Counted from the stretch's first letter, positions 43,601 to 52,309 are shown. The stretch is 64,000 bases of DNA from Pseudomonadales bacterium (GCA_024234635.1 JACKNX010000010.1:62001-126000), one strand, 5' to 3'. A program made the numbers and translations. Notes: a model not told the origin generated them from the sequence alone.

Positions 43601-43755
43601 GTGGCAAAGGGTGGACCGTCATAGAAAATGTAGGGCTTGCCGCCTTCCGTGTTCTTCAGAGTGCGGGCAAAAATCGATTCCCGCTCCCAGAATCCGAGCA
43701 CTTCGTGTTCGGCATCCACGAAGGAAAACGCGCTGTTGGCCGTCGGTTCGGTCAT
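40630..43755 (-). CDS. ileS: Isoleucyl-tRNA synthetase, type 2 (eukaryote-like)
   Basis: 1041 residues, ATG 43755. HIGH-like site in YDGPPFATGLPHHGHIVAST, the RRFGWDCHGLPIEHEIDKKL segment, and KMSKRLRNY (~605). The length, HHGH spelling and C-terminal extension without the bacterial zinc finger place it in the type-2 class, which includes mupirocin-resistant IleS2, rather than the ~940-residue type-1 of most gammaproteobacteria. Whether a type-1 copy exists elsewhere in the genome is unknown. It is likely to be the first gene of a transcript that includes the Rieske oxygenase. Confidence 0.95.
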   Translation of the reverse strand: MTEPTANSAFSFVDAEHEVLGFWERESIFARTLKNTEGGKPYIFYDGPPFATGLPHHGHIVASTIKDIVPRYWTMRGHHVLRRFGWDCHGLPIEHEIDKKLNMSAQQAVAELGVAGYNNQCRAIVQRYVSEWRTTITRLGRWVDFDNDYKTMDPWFMESVWWVVRQLWDKGLIYRGVKVMPVSTALATPLSNFEATSNYMDVQDPAITVLLKLEDEDASLAIWTTTPWTLPSNLAVCVGPDIEYARVRDAERGVRFYIATARLTDYPGLEVEATCAGRDLVGRRYEPLFPYFSEEAQRGAFVVVMDDYVTTESGTGLVHQAPAFGEDDYRIVQGAGIEAFVCPVTLEGKFTDDVPDFAGRYVKEADADIIRALKATGVLYRHDTINHSYPFCYRSDTPLIYRAIPSWYVRVTALRDRLLAANAGIHWVPDHLRDGRFGNWLQNAIDWAISRNRVWGTPIPIWVNDVTGSECCVGSLDELEELTGVRVEDMHREHVDPLTFTRPGEEGVYRRVPEVLDCWFESGSMPYAQLHYPFENASLFADGFPAEFIAEGLDQTRGWFYTLTVLSVALFDKPAFRNVIVNGMVLAEDGKKMSKRLRNYTPPDELMERYGADALRLYLITSGLVKAEEQRFSDNGVRDMVRRVLLPWYNAYAFLRTYVEIDGWTPDASGAGAGNILDRWILSRLQTLKAGVREEMEGYRLYAVVPQLLDFIEDLTNWYIRLNRARFWEAGLSADKQSAFATLYTVLVELSRIMAPFSPFLSDYLYRQLTGLVKAPDAEASVHLCTYPEADSTAREPALERAVGLMQQVVLLGRQKREAERINLRTPLARLTVVGEAGAALADIPELAETIKRELNVQSVGFERDEGAYIELVAKPNFPVLGKRLGKRMKAFQQQITALDMAAIRGLRETGMVEIGGESFSREEIDVLQKPKPGANILSNSVVGIDLDCRLTETLIRGGQAREITRAVQQARKDSGLHVADRIRLRYHADASIQRVLEEHLATICKETLAVDATADAEVRGFTVDLDGGRFEFALERAAVV

Positions 43756-43930
43756 CGTCCTGGCATGGAAGTTGTCGAGCCGCGCATTTTAGCCACTTTT
43801 CCTCCTGCTTTTTCTCCCAGCGTTCGCGCTTCCACCGACGACAGACCTGATTACCCAGGGGCGTGCACGCCTGCCGGGGATTGTGCATAGTCACCCCGGT
43901 CATGCCTGAAACAGAAAACGAGGTTCTTCC

Positions 43931-44800
43931 ATGAAGTTTGGCGCCGTCCTGCCCCACAATGAAATCGGCACAGATCCGGGTGCCATGAAAGCCTACGTGC
44001 AGGGCCTTGAGGCGCTGGGCGCCTCCCACCTGCTCATCTATGACCATGTCCTCGGCGCCGATCCTGATCGTCCGGGTGGGTTCAATGGGGTGTACGACAA
44101 GGACACCGCGTTTCACGAACCGCTCACCACGCACGCTTTCATCGCCGCCGTCACGAACTCGCTGGAACTCGTAACCACGGTGCTGATCCTGCCGCAGCGC
44201 CAGGCTGCGCTGGTCGCCAAACAGACCGCCGAAGTAGCGATCCTGTCGAACAATCGCTTCCGCCTCGGTGTGGGGATCGGCTGGAACGCCGTGGAGTACG
44301 AAGCGTTGGGCGTACCGTTCAGCAACCGCGGCGCGCGCCTGGATGAGCAGGTGCGTCTGCTCAAGACGCTGTGGCGGGAAGACAGCGTCACCTTCAACGG
44401 GCACCTGCACACCGTGACACTGGCAAGCATCAATCCCAGGCCCTCGAAGCCAATACCGGTGTGGTTCGGCGGCTCCGCGCCAGCAGCGCTGACACGGTGC
44501 GCGGTGCTCGGCGACGGCTGGATGCCGCTGATGGGACCCTCCGACAAGGCTGCCGAGTGCGTCACGATGTTGCGTGAAACCCGGGAAGCCGCGGGGCTCA
44601 ACTGGGCTTCCTTCGGTATCCAGGGCCAGGCCCAGTTTGCTGGTGGCACGCCGGAGCGATGGCACGGTCATGCCAGCAAATGGAAAGCGCTTGGCGCCAC
44701 GCACCTGGCCGTTGCCACGCACAATGCAGGACCGACGAACGTCGACGGTCATCTGGAGAGGGTTAAAAATTACCTCGAGGCGGTGGGCGATCTCGCCTGA
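43931..44800 (+). CDS. LLM-class (luciferase-like, F420- or FMN-dependent) oxidoreductase
   Basis: 289 residues with GAGG 8-11 nt before ATG 43931. A TIM-barrel of the luciferase family: MKFGAVLPHNEIGTDP, LIYDHVLGAD, FVAAVTNSLELVTTVLILPQ-like strand (~75-95), QTAEVAILSNNRFRLGVGIG (~98-117), WNAVEYEALGVPFSNRG and PVWFGGSAPAALTR. This subgroup is annotated as F420-dependent by homology, though many members use FMN. Divergent from ileS. A strong hairpin lies ~85 bp after the stop. Confidence 0.88.
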   Translation: MKFGAVLPHNEIGTDPGAMKAYVQGLEALGASHLLIYDHVLGADPDRPGGFNGVYDKDTAFHEPLTTHAFIAAVTNSLELVTTVLILPQRQAALVAKQTAEVAILSNNRFRLGVGIGWNAVEYEALGVPFSNRGARLDEQVRLLKTLWREDSVTFNGHLHTVTLASINPRPSKPIPVWFGGSAPAALTRCAVLGDGWMPLMGPSDKAAECVTMLRETREAAGLNWASFGIQGQAQFAGGTPERWHGHASKWKALGATHLAVATHNAGPTNVDGHLERVKNYLEAVGDLA

Positions 44801-44883
44801 AATCGGCTCGCTGAACGCCTGGCCGGGATCCAGCCGGTGCATTGCTCACTCGGTGCGACTGCCCGCGTGCCGGAAAATGTCGC

Positions 44884-44913
44884 GGGATGACATCGCATCA
44901 GCGATGTCATCCC
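44884..44913. terminator. Perfect hairpin downstream of the LLM oxidoreductase
   Basis: 13-bp perfect stem GGGATGACATCGC / GCGATGTCATCCC with a 4-nt loop (ATCA). No T-tract follows. It lies between the LLM gene and the convergent DUF6316-type gene and could serve both. Confidence 0.6.
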
Positions 44914-44942
44914 TGGAGAGCCGCGGCCTCGCCGCGCAACGG

Positions 44943-45227
44943 TCAACCCGCTCCGACGGCGCGGGTGAACTGCGGAACGATCTGTCGACCGTGATCCCTT
45001 GCTTCGACGATGAACGCGCAGATCACCACCTTTGATTGCTTACCCGGGCACATCGGCGCCAGACGGTCACGCAGGCGTCGCGCATCCCGATCCGCATCCG
45101 CATGAGATGGATAGGGCCCCAGTTCGATTCCTTCCCGGGTGCTGAAATACCAGAATCCATCGCTGGCGAAAGTACGCTGCGACCGGAACCAGGCGTGATC
45201 GGGCTCGTTTCGACGGTGGACTTGCAT
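44943..45227 (-). CDS. DUF6316-type small protein
   Basis: 94 residues from ATG 45227. FRSQRTFASDGFWYFSTREG, then IELGPYPSHADADRDARRLR (~14-52) is the pattern of the gammaproteobacterial DUF6316 family (a W/F-rich strand, TREG, then GPYPS and a helix); the C-terminal ~35 residues are less conserved. Function unknown. It shares the 45228-45382 upstream region with the MFS transporter gene. Confidence 0.75.
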   Translation of the reverse strand: MQVHRRNEPDHAWFRSQRTFASDGFWYFSTREGIELGPYPSHADADRDARRLRDRLAPMCPGKQSKVVICAFIVEARDHGRQIVPQFTRAVGAG

Positions 45228-45279
45228 ACTGCTTCCTTACAAACCTCCTGATGCCAAGTGTGTTTGCTCCCCCAAACGC

Positions 45280-45319
45280 GGTCTGTAAGACTGATGTAGC
45301 AATTTGTCAGTGACAGACC
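45280..45319. promoter_or_regulatory. Inverted repeat in the divergent DUF6316/MFS promoter region
   Basis: GGTCTGT (45280-45286) and ACAGACC (45313-45319) form a 7-bp inverted repeat with 26 bp between. It could be a two-half-site operator or a leader hairpin. Significance is modest at this length. Confidence 0.25.
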
Positions 45320-45382
45320 AGGAAAGGGTTTGCAAAGTCCCAACAGGAATTCATCCCGGACCCTCCCGAGGCGGCTTGTGCA

Positions 45383-46579
45383 ATGAGGGCGGAACGCACG
45401 GCCGCGACATTCGCCTACTACCTGACGAGTTCCAGCCTGTGGATGGCCGGCATGAGTCTCTATGGGTTTCTGTTCACCTGGCTGCTGGTGGGCATTCTCG
45501 AGCGTCCCGCCGACGAAGCAGGCACCGCAAGGTTCATTGCCGAACTCCCGCCACTGGCATTGCTGCTGCTGGGCGGCGTGCTGGGCGATCGTATGAACGC
45601 CCGCCGGTATCTCGTGGTCATGCATCTGGCCATGGCCCTGCCACCCGCCATCGTCGCAACCATCTACGCAACCGACAATCTTTCCTACTGGTGGGTGGTC
45701 CTGTTTGGCGTCAGTACCGCCAGCATCCAGGCGCTATCCGACCCGGCCAGGCAATCGACCCTGTCCCGTGTCACTCCGCTGGATATCCAGCGCTCGGTAA
45801 CGCTCATGACCATTGTCACGACCGGTGTCGGCATGAGCGGTTTCTACCTCGGGGGGCACCTGGAATCGCTTGGACTGACCACCGTGCTCAGCATCCAGGC
45901 GGGATTGTTTCTCGTCGGCGCGTTTGCCGTGCGTGGACTGCCCGAACTGCCCATCGCCACCACCGCCCGACCATCCTTGCTGACCGGGTTGCAGGCGACC
46001 TGGAAAGCCACACTCGCGCGCAACCTGATTGGCCTGAACTTTCTCTCCAGCCTTTTCAACGCCGGAGCGTATGTCATCGCCGTCCCCTACATTGCCAAGC
46101 AGGTCTACGCGGGCGATGCGGCGTTTCTGGCGACACTGATGATCGTCTTCACCCTGGGCAGCGTGGGCTCCAACATCATTCTGTTCTTCTTCATGCCACT
46201 CAGACGGCCCGGGCGCCTGTTCCTGGTGATGCAGATTACCCGCATCGCCATACTGGGCCTGCTGCTGACGACACCGCGCCTGTGGTTGTTCCACGTTCTC
46301 ATGTTCTGCTGGGGACTGAACATGGGCATCACGACCACCATGGTGCGCACAACCGTACAGGAACTGGCAACCCCCGAATTCAGATCGCAGATTCTGTCCG
46401 TTCTGCTGCTCAGTTTCATGGTCTCGTCACCGGTGAGCAGCTACCTGCTCGGCCAGCTCATCAATGCCTTCACTCCCATGTCCGCCCTGTACCCGGGAAT
46501 CGGCGTCTCCGTGCTGATTTTTCTGCTGGGCGTGTTCCGAAGCGGCTTGTGGCAACACGAGTCTCGTACCGACGGCTAG
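45383..46579 (+). CDS. Major facilitator superfamily transporter
   Basis: 398 residues with about 12 hydrophobic segments, starting FAYYLTSSSLWMAGMSLYGF (first helix) and including LLLLGGVLGDRMNARRYLVV, the MFS loop 2-3 motif GxxxDRxxxR (~70-85), and a second-half counterpart FFFMPLRRPGRLFL. Resembles the enterobactin-exporter/BtrC-like MFS group annotated simply as MFS transporters. The substrate is unknown. Its TAG stop lies in the CTAG at the edge of repeat family B. Confidence 0.88.
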   Translation: MRAERTAATFAYYLTSSSLWMAGMSLYGFLFTWLLVGILERPADEAGTARFIAELPPLALLLLGGVLGDRMNARRYLVVMHLAMALPPAIVATIYATDNLSYWWVVLFGVSTASIQALSDPARQSTLSRVTPLDIQRSVTLMTIVTTGVGMSGFYLGGHLESLGLTTVLSIQAGLFLVGAFAVRGLPELPIATTARPSLLTGLQATWKATLARNLIGLNFLSSLFNAGAYVIAVPYIAKQVYAGDAAFLATLMIVFTLGSVGSNIILFFFMPLRRPGRLFLVMQITRIAILGLLLTTPRLWLFHVLMFCWGLNMGITTTMVRTTVQELATPEFRSQILSVLLLSFMVSSPVSSYLLGQLINAFTPMSALYPGIGVSVLIFLLGVFRSGLWQHESRTDG

Positions 46580-46735
46580 TGGGCCGCTTGATAGGTTCGG
46601 TGATTTGAGGATGGCTGAAGCGTCCCTCGCCTGCGTTGCGATTGCCAGCGCTGTCGCGCTTGGAACTTCGTTCCATGAGAGGTTGCTGAAACAAGGCCTG
46701 GAGGCACTTTTCCAGCACCTTGTTAACGCCCGGAA
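46576..46735 (+). repeat. Composite repeat: family B (46576-46621) plus family A copy 3 (46630-46735)
   Basis: Starts CTAGTGGGCCGCTTGATA, then GGTTCGGTGATTTGAGGATG and GCTGAA. The same ~45 bp with one mismatch occurs inverted at 52363-52409. Family A then follows (CGTTGCGATTGCCAGCGC, TGTCGCG, ATGGAAC hairpin arm changed to TTGGAAC / GTTCCAT). The end overlaps the stop of the minus-strand hydrolase (46723). Confidence 0.8.
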
Positions 46736-47634
46736 CCGGCCACTTTCGTTGATTCGAACGCCGCCACGATGCGTGCCGCCAGCATCTGCGGTTCCTGCAT
46801 CGGCATGAAATGCGTCAGTTCAGGCAGATAAAGGTCTTCGCCATGCGGAAACGCCGCGGCCAGACCAGGCCAGGTGGGTGACGTCGAAAAATCCATGCGC
46901 GCTTCCGCCGTTGCCGGCGCGGAAAAATCGCGGGTCCTTGCCCGCATCACCGTTACGGGCACCTCCACCTCCGGAATCAGGTCGTAGACGTTTGTCGTCG
47001 CGTTGGCCATATAGATGGACGCCTCGACCTCGGGCGGACACGCCAGCGAGAACGTACCGTCGGAAAGCGGCAGCAAGCCATGCCTGCAATAGTCCTCGAG
47101 CACCTCCCGCCGCCAGAGACTGTATGGATGCCGCTCCACGAAACGGTCAAACATTTCACGCCAGCCAGTCCAGATGCCACGACGACGGGCCACCGGATGA
47201 TCTTCCACGTTGTCGAACGCATGCCTGCCGCGCAGACCGTACACCTCCGGCGGCATGATCACTGGATCGACCAGGATCAGATGGGAAAATGACGCTGGCA
47301 GCGCATGCGCCACCTGGACCAGGCAATGCCCACCCATGGAGTGACCGACGCCGACCGCCCCATGCAACTCCAGCGACCGCGTCAGTTCCACGAGGTCGCC
47401 TGCAATACTGGACCAGGTATACGGCGCACGCTTTTCGCTCCTGCCGTGACCCCGAAGATCAACGGCTATCGCGCGTACATCCGGCGGTAGCGCGGCAATG
47501 ACCTGATCCCAGCAGCGGGCATGGAACCCTGTGGCATGGAACAGCAATACGGTACGGCTGGCGGTGGAGTCCCCCCAGTCGAAATAGCACAGAGTGACGT
47601 CGCTTCCCGAAAATCGACATTCGCGCGGAGACAT
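46723..47634 (-). CDS. Alpha/beta-hydrolase
   Basis: 303 residues, ATG 47634 preceded by GGGAGAGACC. LLFHATGFHARCWDQVIAAL (~29-48; HATG replaces the common HGxx oxyanion motif), VDLRGHGRSEKR, nucleophile elbow GVGHSMGGHCL (Ser ~99) and a C-terminal PELTHFMPMQEP with the likely catalytic His. Its last codons run into repeat family A. Divergent from the enoyl-CoA hydratase gene. Substrate unknown. Confidence 0.85.
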   Translation of the reverse strand: MSPRECRFSGSDVTLCYFDWGDSTASRTVLLFHATGFHARCWDQVIAALPPDVRAIAVDLRGHGRSEKRAPYTWSSIAGDLVELTRSLELHGAVGVGHSMGGHCLVQVAHALPASFSHLILVDPVIMPPEVYGLRGRHAFDNVEDHPVARRRGIWTGWREMFDRFVERHPYSLWRREVLEDYCRHGLLPLSDGTFSLACPPEVEASIYMANATTNVYDLIPEVEVPVTVMRARTRDFSAPATAEARMDFSTSPTWPGLAAAFPHGEDLYLPELTHFMPMQEPQMLAARIVAAFESTKVAGSGR

Positions 47635-47777
47635 GGTCTCTCCCGTGGCAGAAAAAAGCCGAAATGGTACCGGTTGGCGGAATCGGCGTCAGCGCGGAAA
47701 GAACCGGCACACGGCAGACGCCGCTTGGCCGCCAGCGGCTGGTATGCTCAGAGGCGTCGTTCGAGGAGTCCGCCCGC

Positions 47778-48659
47778 ATGACCTTCCAGCACATCCTGTA
47801 CGAGAGACAGGGTCGAATCGCAACGCTAACCCTCAACCGGCCGGAGCGCCTGAACGCAATCTGTCCTGGCATGCCACGGGAAATCGCCGCCGCAGTGGCG
47901 CTCGCCAACGACGACCCGGACGTTCATGTACTCGTGGTGACGGGCACCGGACGCGCTTTCTGCGCCGGTTACGATCTCGTTCTGCACGCCGAAAACCAGA
48001 CGCAGGGTGCAGCCGGACCTGCCATGGACGCTGACGGCAGACCCTGGGATCCAATGGCCGATTTCCATCTGATGCAGGGGAATACCCAGCATTTCATGAG
48101 TCTCTGGCGATGCCATAAACCGACGATCGCCAAGATTCACGGGTATGCGGTTGCCGGCGGCAGCGACATCGCCCTGTGTTGCGACCTGGTGGTCATGGCC
48201 GACGACGCCAGGATCGGGTACCCCCCAGCGCGGGTCTGGGGCTGTCCGACCACCGCCTGGTGGGTGTACCGGGTAGGCGCCGAGCGCGCGAAGCGCATGC
48301 TCTTCACGGGAGACCTCATCAGCGGCAGGGAGGCGGCCGCCATGGGCCTCGTGCTGGAGAGCGTACCCTCCGCACGACTGGATCAGCGCGTACAACAACT
48401 TGCCGAACGCATCCAGGGCGTCCCCCGCAATCAGCTTATGATGCAGAAGCTGATGGTCAACCAGGCGCTGGAGAATATGGGGCTCACCAGCACGCAGACG
48501 CTCGCTACGCTGTTCGACGGCATCGCGCGTCATTCACCAGAAGGGGTATGGTTCAAGAAAAAGGCGGAAAGCGAAGGTTTCAAGGAAGCGATCCGGGCCA
48601 GGGATTCCGGAGAATCCATTGCTCCCGGGGTCAGTCGCATTCCCCGGCGCTTCGAATGA
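47778..48659 (+). CDS. Enoyl-CoA hydratase/isomerase (crotonase family)
   Basis: 293 residues from ATG 47778, with GAGGAG ~9 nt upstream; the upstream in-frame codons are not conserved. ATLTLNRPERLNAICPGMPR (~14-33), oxyanion-hole loop GTGRAFCAGYDL (~60-71), second oxyanion Gly in HGYAVAGGSDIALCCDLVVM (~125-144), and ESVPSARLDQRVQQLAERI. Crotonase-type catalysis on an acyl-CoA. The Glu pair of classical hydratases is not obvious (GYPPARVWG instead of GxPEVxxG), so it may be an isomerase or another crotonase activity. Confidence 0.87.
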   Translation: MTFQHILYERQGRIATLTLNRPERLNAICPGMPREIAAAVALANDDPDVHVLVVTGTGRAFCAGYDLVLHAENQTQGAAGPAMDADGRPWDPMADFHLMQGNTQHFMSLWRCHKPTIAKIHGYAVAGGSDIALCCDLVVMADDARIGYPPARVWGCPTTAWWVYRVGAERAKRMLFTGDLISGREAAAMGLVLESVPSARLDQRVQQLAERIQGVPRNQLMMQKLMVNQALENMGLTSTQTLATLFDGIARHSPEGVWFKKKAESEGFKEAIRARDSGESIAPGVSRIPRRFE

Positions 48660-48696
48660 CCGGCACACACTTGATCCCGGGGTATCGGAAATCACC

Positions 48697-50100
48697 TTGA
48701 AACTGGCGGTAGCGCTGTTCCTGCTGGCGTGCGCCACGCGGGCACACGCCGACCCGGACCAGGCGATAGCCGCCATCCGCCGGGATGCGCGCATCCCGGT
48801 GGTCGCCTGGATACTGATTCAACCCGGCCGGACTGATCGCGTTGTCATACTCGGTGACGATGTGTCGCTGGACACACCGATGCGCTGGGGTTCGATCACC
48901 AAGACATTCGCCGCGCTCACACTGATGCAGGTCGCGGAGCAGGCCGGCGTGCCACTGACCACACCGGTCGTCAACGTGCTCGATACCGGGTTGACCGGCC
49001 ACACGCTGCCCGAGTCGATGCGACTGGAGAATCTCATCACCCTGTCCGCGGGGCATACCGATCTGGGTCGCGAGGCGTTTGCTGACAATACGCCGCACGC
49101 GCTGCGCGATGCTCTGCAACGGTACGGAGATGCGCTAAGGCCGGTCTGGCCGCCGGCGCTGGTACATTCGTATTCGAATGCCACTCCGGGACTCACGGAA
49201 GCGGTAATCGAAACCCTCACCAGGCAGACATTCGACAAAGCACTGAAACAGTCATTGGCTGGGCCCCTGCACCTGGCCAGCGCCTCGGTAGAACCGGTCA
49301 GCAGTCTGCCGGGCGGTTACCAAGCGGATGGCAGGACGCCGATTCCCTACTGGCATGTCACCTTCCGCGCCTTCGGCGCACTCAATCTGTCGCCACGGGA
49401 CATGGGGAAATTTCTGCGTACCGTGGTCGACGGCGGGGTGTGGCAGGGGCAGCGCGTATGGTCCAGGCAGAGCCAGCACCGCCTGCTGACACCGCAGGGC
49501 TATCGCGCCGCCGACAGCGGACTCACCACGACCTACGCTGCCGGCACCTATGGCCGCATTCGGCAGGGCTTCCCGTGGCACACGCACGGTGGCGATGCCG
49601 ATGGCTACCGTTCCCGGTTTGCGTTGCTGGAGAGTCATCACGCGGCCTACGCCATCGTCATCAATACGGACAACCCACAAGCACTCGCCGCCATGGAAAC
49701 AGTGCTCGAAAAACACCTCACCTCGGGTCTCGAACGACCTGCCCCGCCGCCGGCACAGCGCCTTGCGGGCGGCGATGCACTCAGCGGCTGGTACTACCCG
49801 GCGGCCACCCGTTTTGCGCACGATCGCTGGCGGACGTGCGCGCTGCCACGGGTTCAGGTCGAAGCTGACGAACAGGAACTACGGATCATCCGGGCAGGTT
49901 CGACACAACGTCTGCTGCACATCGGCGGCAACCGTTTCCGCGCGGAACACGATCCACAGACCACTGAGATAGCCCGGCGCACCCCGGACGGCGCACGCTT
50001 TCTGTTCGGGGAATACGGCGATCTCGTGAAGATTCGCAGCAAACCGGGTCATGCACCGCCCACGCTTCCAGCTTTCATGCCCGGCTGCCTTGCGGAATAA
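48697..50100 (+). CDS. Serine hydrolase, class C beta-lactamase/penicillin-binding family, secreted
   Basis: About 467 residues from TTG 48697, chosen because a signal peptide (LKLAVALFLLACATRAHA) begins there; the longer frame from 48619 overlaps the previous gene. Active-site SITK (S-x-x-K), YSN in VHSYSNATPG, and a third-box HxGG in WHTHGGDADGY. The last ~120 residues form an extra beta domain. These proteins are often esterases, amidases or D-peptidases rather than true beta-lactamases. Probably periplasmic. Confidence 0.85.
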   Translation: MKLAVALFLLACATRAHADPDQAIAAIRRDARIPVVAWILIQPGRTDRVVILGDDVSLDTPMRWGSITKTFAALTLMQVAEQAGVPLTTPVVNVLDTGLTGHTLPESMRLENLITLSAGHTDLGREAFADNTPHALRDALQRYGDALRPVWPPALVHSYSNATPGLTEAVIETLTRQTFDKALKQSLAGPLHLASASVEPVSSLPGGYQADGRTPIPYWHVTFRAFGALNLSPRDMGKFLRTVVDGGVWQGQRVWSRQSQHRLLTPQGYRAADSGLTTTYAAGTYGRIRQGFPWHTHGGDADGYRSRFALLESHHAAYAIVINTDNPQALAAMETVLEKHLTSGLERPAPPPAQRLAGGDALSGWYYPAATRFAHDRWRTCALPRVQVEADEQELRIIRAGSTQRLLHIGGNRFRAEHDPQTTEIARRTPDGARFLFGEYGDLVKIRSKPGHAPPTLPAFMPGCLAE

Positions 50101-50130
50101 TCCCGCTACCTTCGTCGATCGGTCGATAGC

Positions 50131-51282
50131 ATGAAATCAGCAGCGGTGGAGACGCTCCAGCCGTTCCTGCCGCGAATCAGGCGGTGCGCAAACGCCATGG
50201 AGGCTGCACGACGACTACCGGCGGACCTGGCAAAGGACATGGCTGCCGCCGGGCTGTTCCGCCTGCTGGTGCCACAGAGCCTCGGCGGCGAACAGGTCGA
50301 TCCATCCACGTTCATAGACACGCTGATCGACGCCTCCGCGGCAGATGGCTCCACCGGCTGGAACCTCATGATCGGCAATACAACGGGACTGCTATCCGCT
50401 TCACTGCCCGATCCCTGGGCACAGTCGATCTACGCCGCCCGTCCGGACGTCGTGACCGTGGGCGTGACGGCGCCGAGGGGACGCGCCATCCCCGAACGGG
50501 ACGGACTTCGGGTCAGCGGCCGCTGGCCGTTCGGCAGTGGTTCGCACAACGCGGACTGGATCTGCGGCGGCTGCCATGTCGTCGATCAGGGAGAGCCACG
50601 CAGGCTGGCCAACGGCCAGCCCGAAGTGCGTCTCGTGTTCTTTCGGCGCGACGAAGTAAGCCTCCTCGATACGTGGCATGTCGCCGGTCTGCGAGGTACT
50701 GGCAGCACCGACTTTGAAGTCCACGACGTGTTCGTGCCCGAAGGACGCTGGGTGACACTGGGTGGCCGCCCACGGATCGATGCGCCCCTCTACCGCTTTC
50801 CTACGCTGGGTTTGCTCGCAACGGGTGTCGCCAGCGTCGCGGTTGGCATCGCCAGGCGGGCAATCGCCGAGTTCCTCGAACTCGCGGCCGGCAAGGTACC
50901 CACCGGCAGCACCCTTGCACTGGCCAGTCGCCCCCGCGTGCAACAGGACCTCGCCGAAGCTGAAGCCGGTACATCGGCCGCCATCTGCTTCATGCACGCC
51001 ACCGCACAGGACCTTTTCGACCGGGCTGCACGCGGTGAACGGCTGGCCACGAGCGACAAAGCCCGCCTGAGGCTTGCCGCCTCGCACGCGACCTGGTCAT
51101 CGGTCAGCGCGGTCGACAAGCTCTATCACGCTGCTGGTGCAACCTCGATCTACGAGGGAAGTGCGCTGCAGCGTTGTCTGCGTGATATCCATGTCGCCAC
51201 GCAGCACATCATGGTCGGCCAATCCACTTTCGAGGTGGCCGGCAAGGTAATGCTCGGCATCGACCCGCAGACGCTTCTCTGA
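50131..51282 (+). CDS. Acyl-CoA dehydrogenase-fold flavoprotein (HsaA/DszC-like monooxygenase group)
   Basis: 383 residues. LPADLAKDMAAAGLFRLLVP, SLGGEQVDPSTFIDTL, ADGSTGWNLMIGN (~68-80), RVSGRWPFGSGSHNADWICG (~125-145), then a C-terminal four-helix bundle ending YEGSALQRCLRDIHVATQHI. The WPFGSGSxxAxW motif and the terminal RDIHVATQH are typical of the group D flavin monooxygenases (HsaA, HpaB-type relatives) rather than beta-oxidation dehydrogenases. A separate flavin reductase would be needed and is not in the window. Confidence 0.85.
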   Translation: MKSAAVETLQPFLPRIRRCANAMEAARRLPADLAKDMAAAGLFRLLVPQSLGGEQVDPSTFIDTLIDASAADGSTGWNLMIGNTTGLLSASLPDPWAQSIYAARPDVVTVGVTAPRGRAIPERDGLRVSGRWPFGSGSHNADWICGGCHVVDQGEPRRLANGQPEVRLVFFRRDEVSLLDTWHVAGLRGTGSTDFEVHDVFVPEGRWVTLGGRPRIDAPLYRFPTLGLLATGVASVAVGIARRAIAEFLELAAGKVPTGSTLALASRPRVQQDLAEAEAGTSAAICFMHATAQDLFDRAARGERLATSDKARLRLAASHATWSSVSAVDKLYHAAGATSIYEGSALQRCLRDIHVATQHIMVGQSTFEVAGKVMLGIDPQTLL

Positions 51283-51369
51283 CATGGCAATGGACACATA
51301 CCTGACCGACAATCGGCACAACCGCCCGCTGACGGACAGGCGGCGACGCTTTCGGAGTACCCTTCCAGG

Positions 51370-52281
51370 ATGAGCCACGATCACGATCACGATCATCACC
51401 ACGATCACACGCGCCACGATCATGTTCCGGCGGGCGCCAGCGAACGGATGCTGCGGCAGGCATTTGTACTGATCGCCAGCTTCATGGCCGTGGAGTTCGT
51501 GGGCGGCTGGCTGGCCAACTCGCTGACCCTGCTCGCCGACGCCGGACACATGTTTCTGGACGCGACCGCGCTCGGTCTCGCCTGGTACGCCGCACGGTTG
51601 GCACAACGCGAAGACAACAACCGGCTTTCCTATGGCTACCACCGCTTCAAGGTACTGGCCGCATTCGTCAATGGGCTGACGCTGGCCGCGCTGGTGGTCT
51701 GGATTCTGATCGAGGCCGCCACGCGCCTTGGACAACCGGAGCCCATGGCAGCAATTCCGACCCTGGTCATTGCCGCGTTGGGCCTTGCGGTCAATGTGGC
51801 TGCCTACAGGTTGCTGCATGCGGGACAGCACGACATGAACGTGCGCGCCGCCGCCATACACGTGCTGGGGGACCTGCTGGGTTCAGCGGCCGCCATCATG
51901 GCCGCGCTCATCGTCTATACGACCGGATGGTTGTACGCTGACCCGCTGCTTGCACTTGCCATCGCGCTGCTGCTGGGGCGCGGCGCATGGCGCGTCATTG
52001 CCGACTCTGCGCACATACTGCTCGAAGGCGTACCGGAAGGCATGAATCTGCATGAGATCCGTCATGCGTTGCTCGAGAGCGTGCCGGGGTTGCGGGAAGT
52101 CCATCACGTGCATGCCTGGTCGCTCACTTCCGAGCGACCGCTGGTGACGCTGCATGCGCATGTCGAGACCGACGTCGACGTGAGCAGCACAACGAGCTGC
52201 ATCAAACAGGTATTGCTCGACCGCTTCGGCATCGATCATTCCACCATCCAGGTGGAACAGGGTCCTTGCCCGGATCGATAG
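51370..52281 (+). CDS. Cation diffusion facilitator (zinc/cadmium/cobalt exporter)
   Basis: 303 residues. The His/Asp-rich N-terminus MSHDHDHDHHHDHTRHDH is a metal-binding tail. Six transmembrane helices with LLADAGHMFLDATALGLAWY (the D-x3-D-type site of helix 2) and the cognate HVLGDLLGSAAAIMAALIVY (H-x3-D in helix 5) give the CzcD/ZitB tetrahedral transport site. The C-terminal cytoplasmic ferredoxin-like domain contains VHHVHAWSLTSERPLVTLHA. Exports zinc or a similar divalent cation by proton antiport. Confidence 0.93.
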   Translation: MSHDHDHDHHHDHTRHDHVPAGASERMLRQAFVLIASFMAVEFVGGWLANSLTLLADAGHMFLDATALGLAWYAARLAQREDNNRLSYGYHRFKVLAAFVNGLTLAALVVWILIEAATRLGQPEPMAAIPTLVIAALGLAVNVAAYRLLHAGQHDMNVRAAAIHVLGDLLGSAAAIMAALIVYTTGWLYADPLLALAIALLLGRGAWRVIADSAHILLEGVPEGMNLHEIRHALLESVPGLREVHHVHAWSLTSERPLVTLHAHVETDVDVSSTTSCIKQVLLDRFGIDHSTIQVEQGPCPDR

Positions 52282-52289
52282 GCACGACC

Positions 52290-52309
52290 CCCTGCCGCTC
52301 CGGGCAGGG
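52290..52309. terminator. Hairpin after the CDF exporter gene
   Basis: CCCTGCC / GGCAGGG stem with a 6-nt loop, 9 bp after the CDF stop. No T-tract. It precedes repeat family B. Confidence 0.4.

Noticed and set aside
48619..48696. Upstream TTG start of the serine hydrolase
   Set aside because: Would overlap the enoyl-CoA hydratase gene and bury the signal peptide; the secretion signal begins at 48697.
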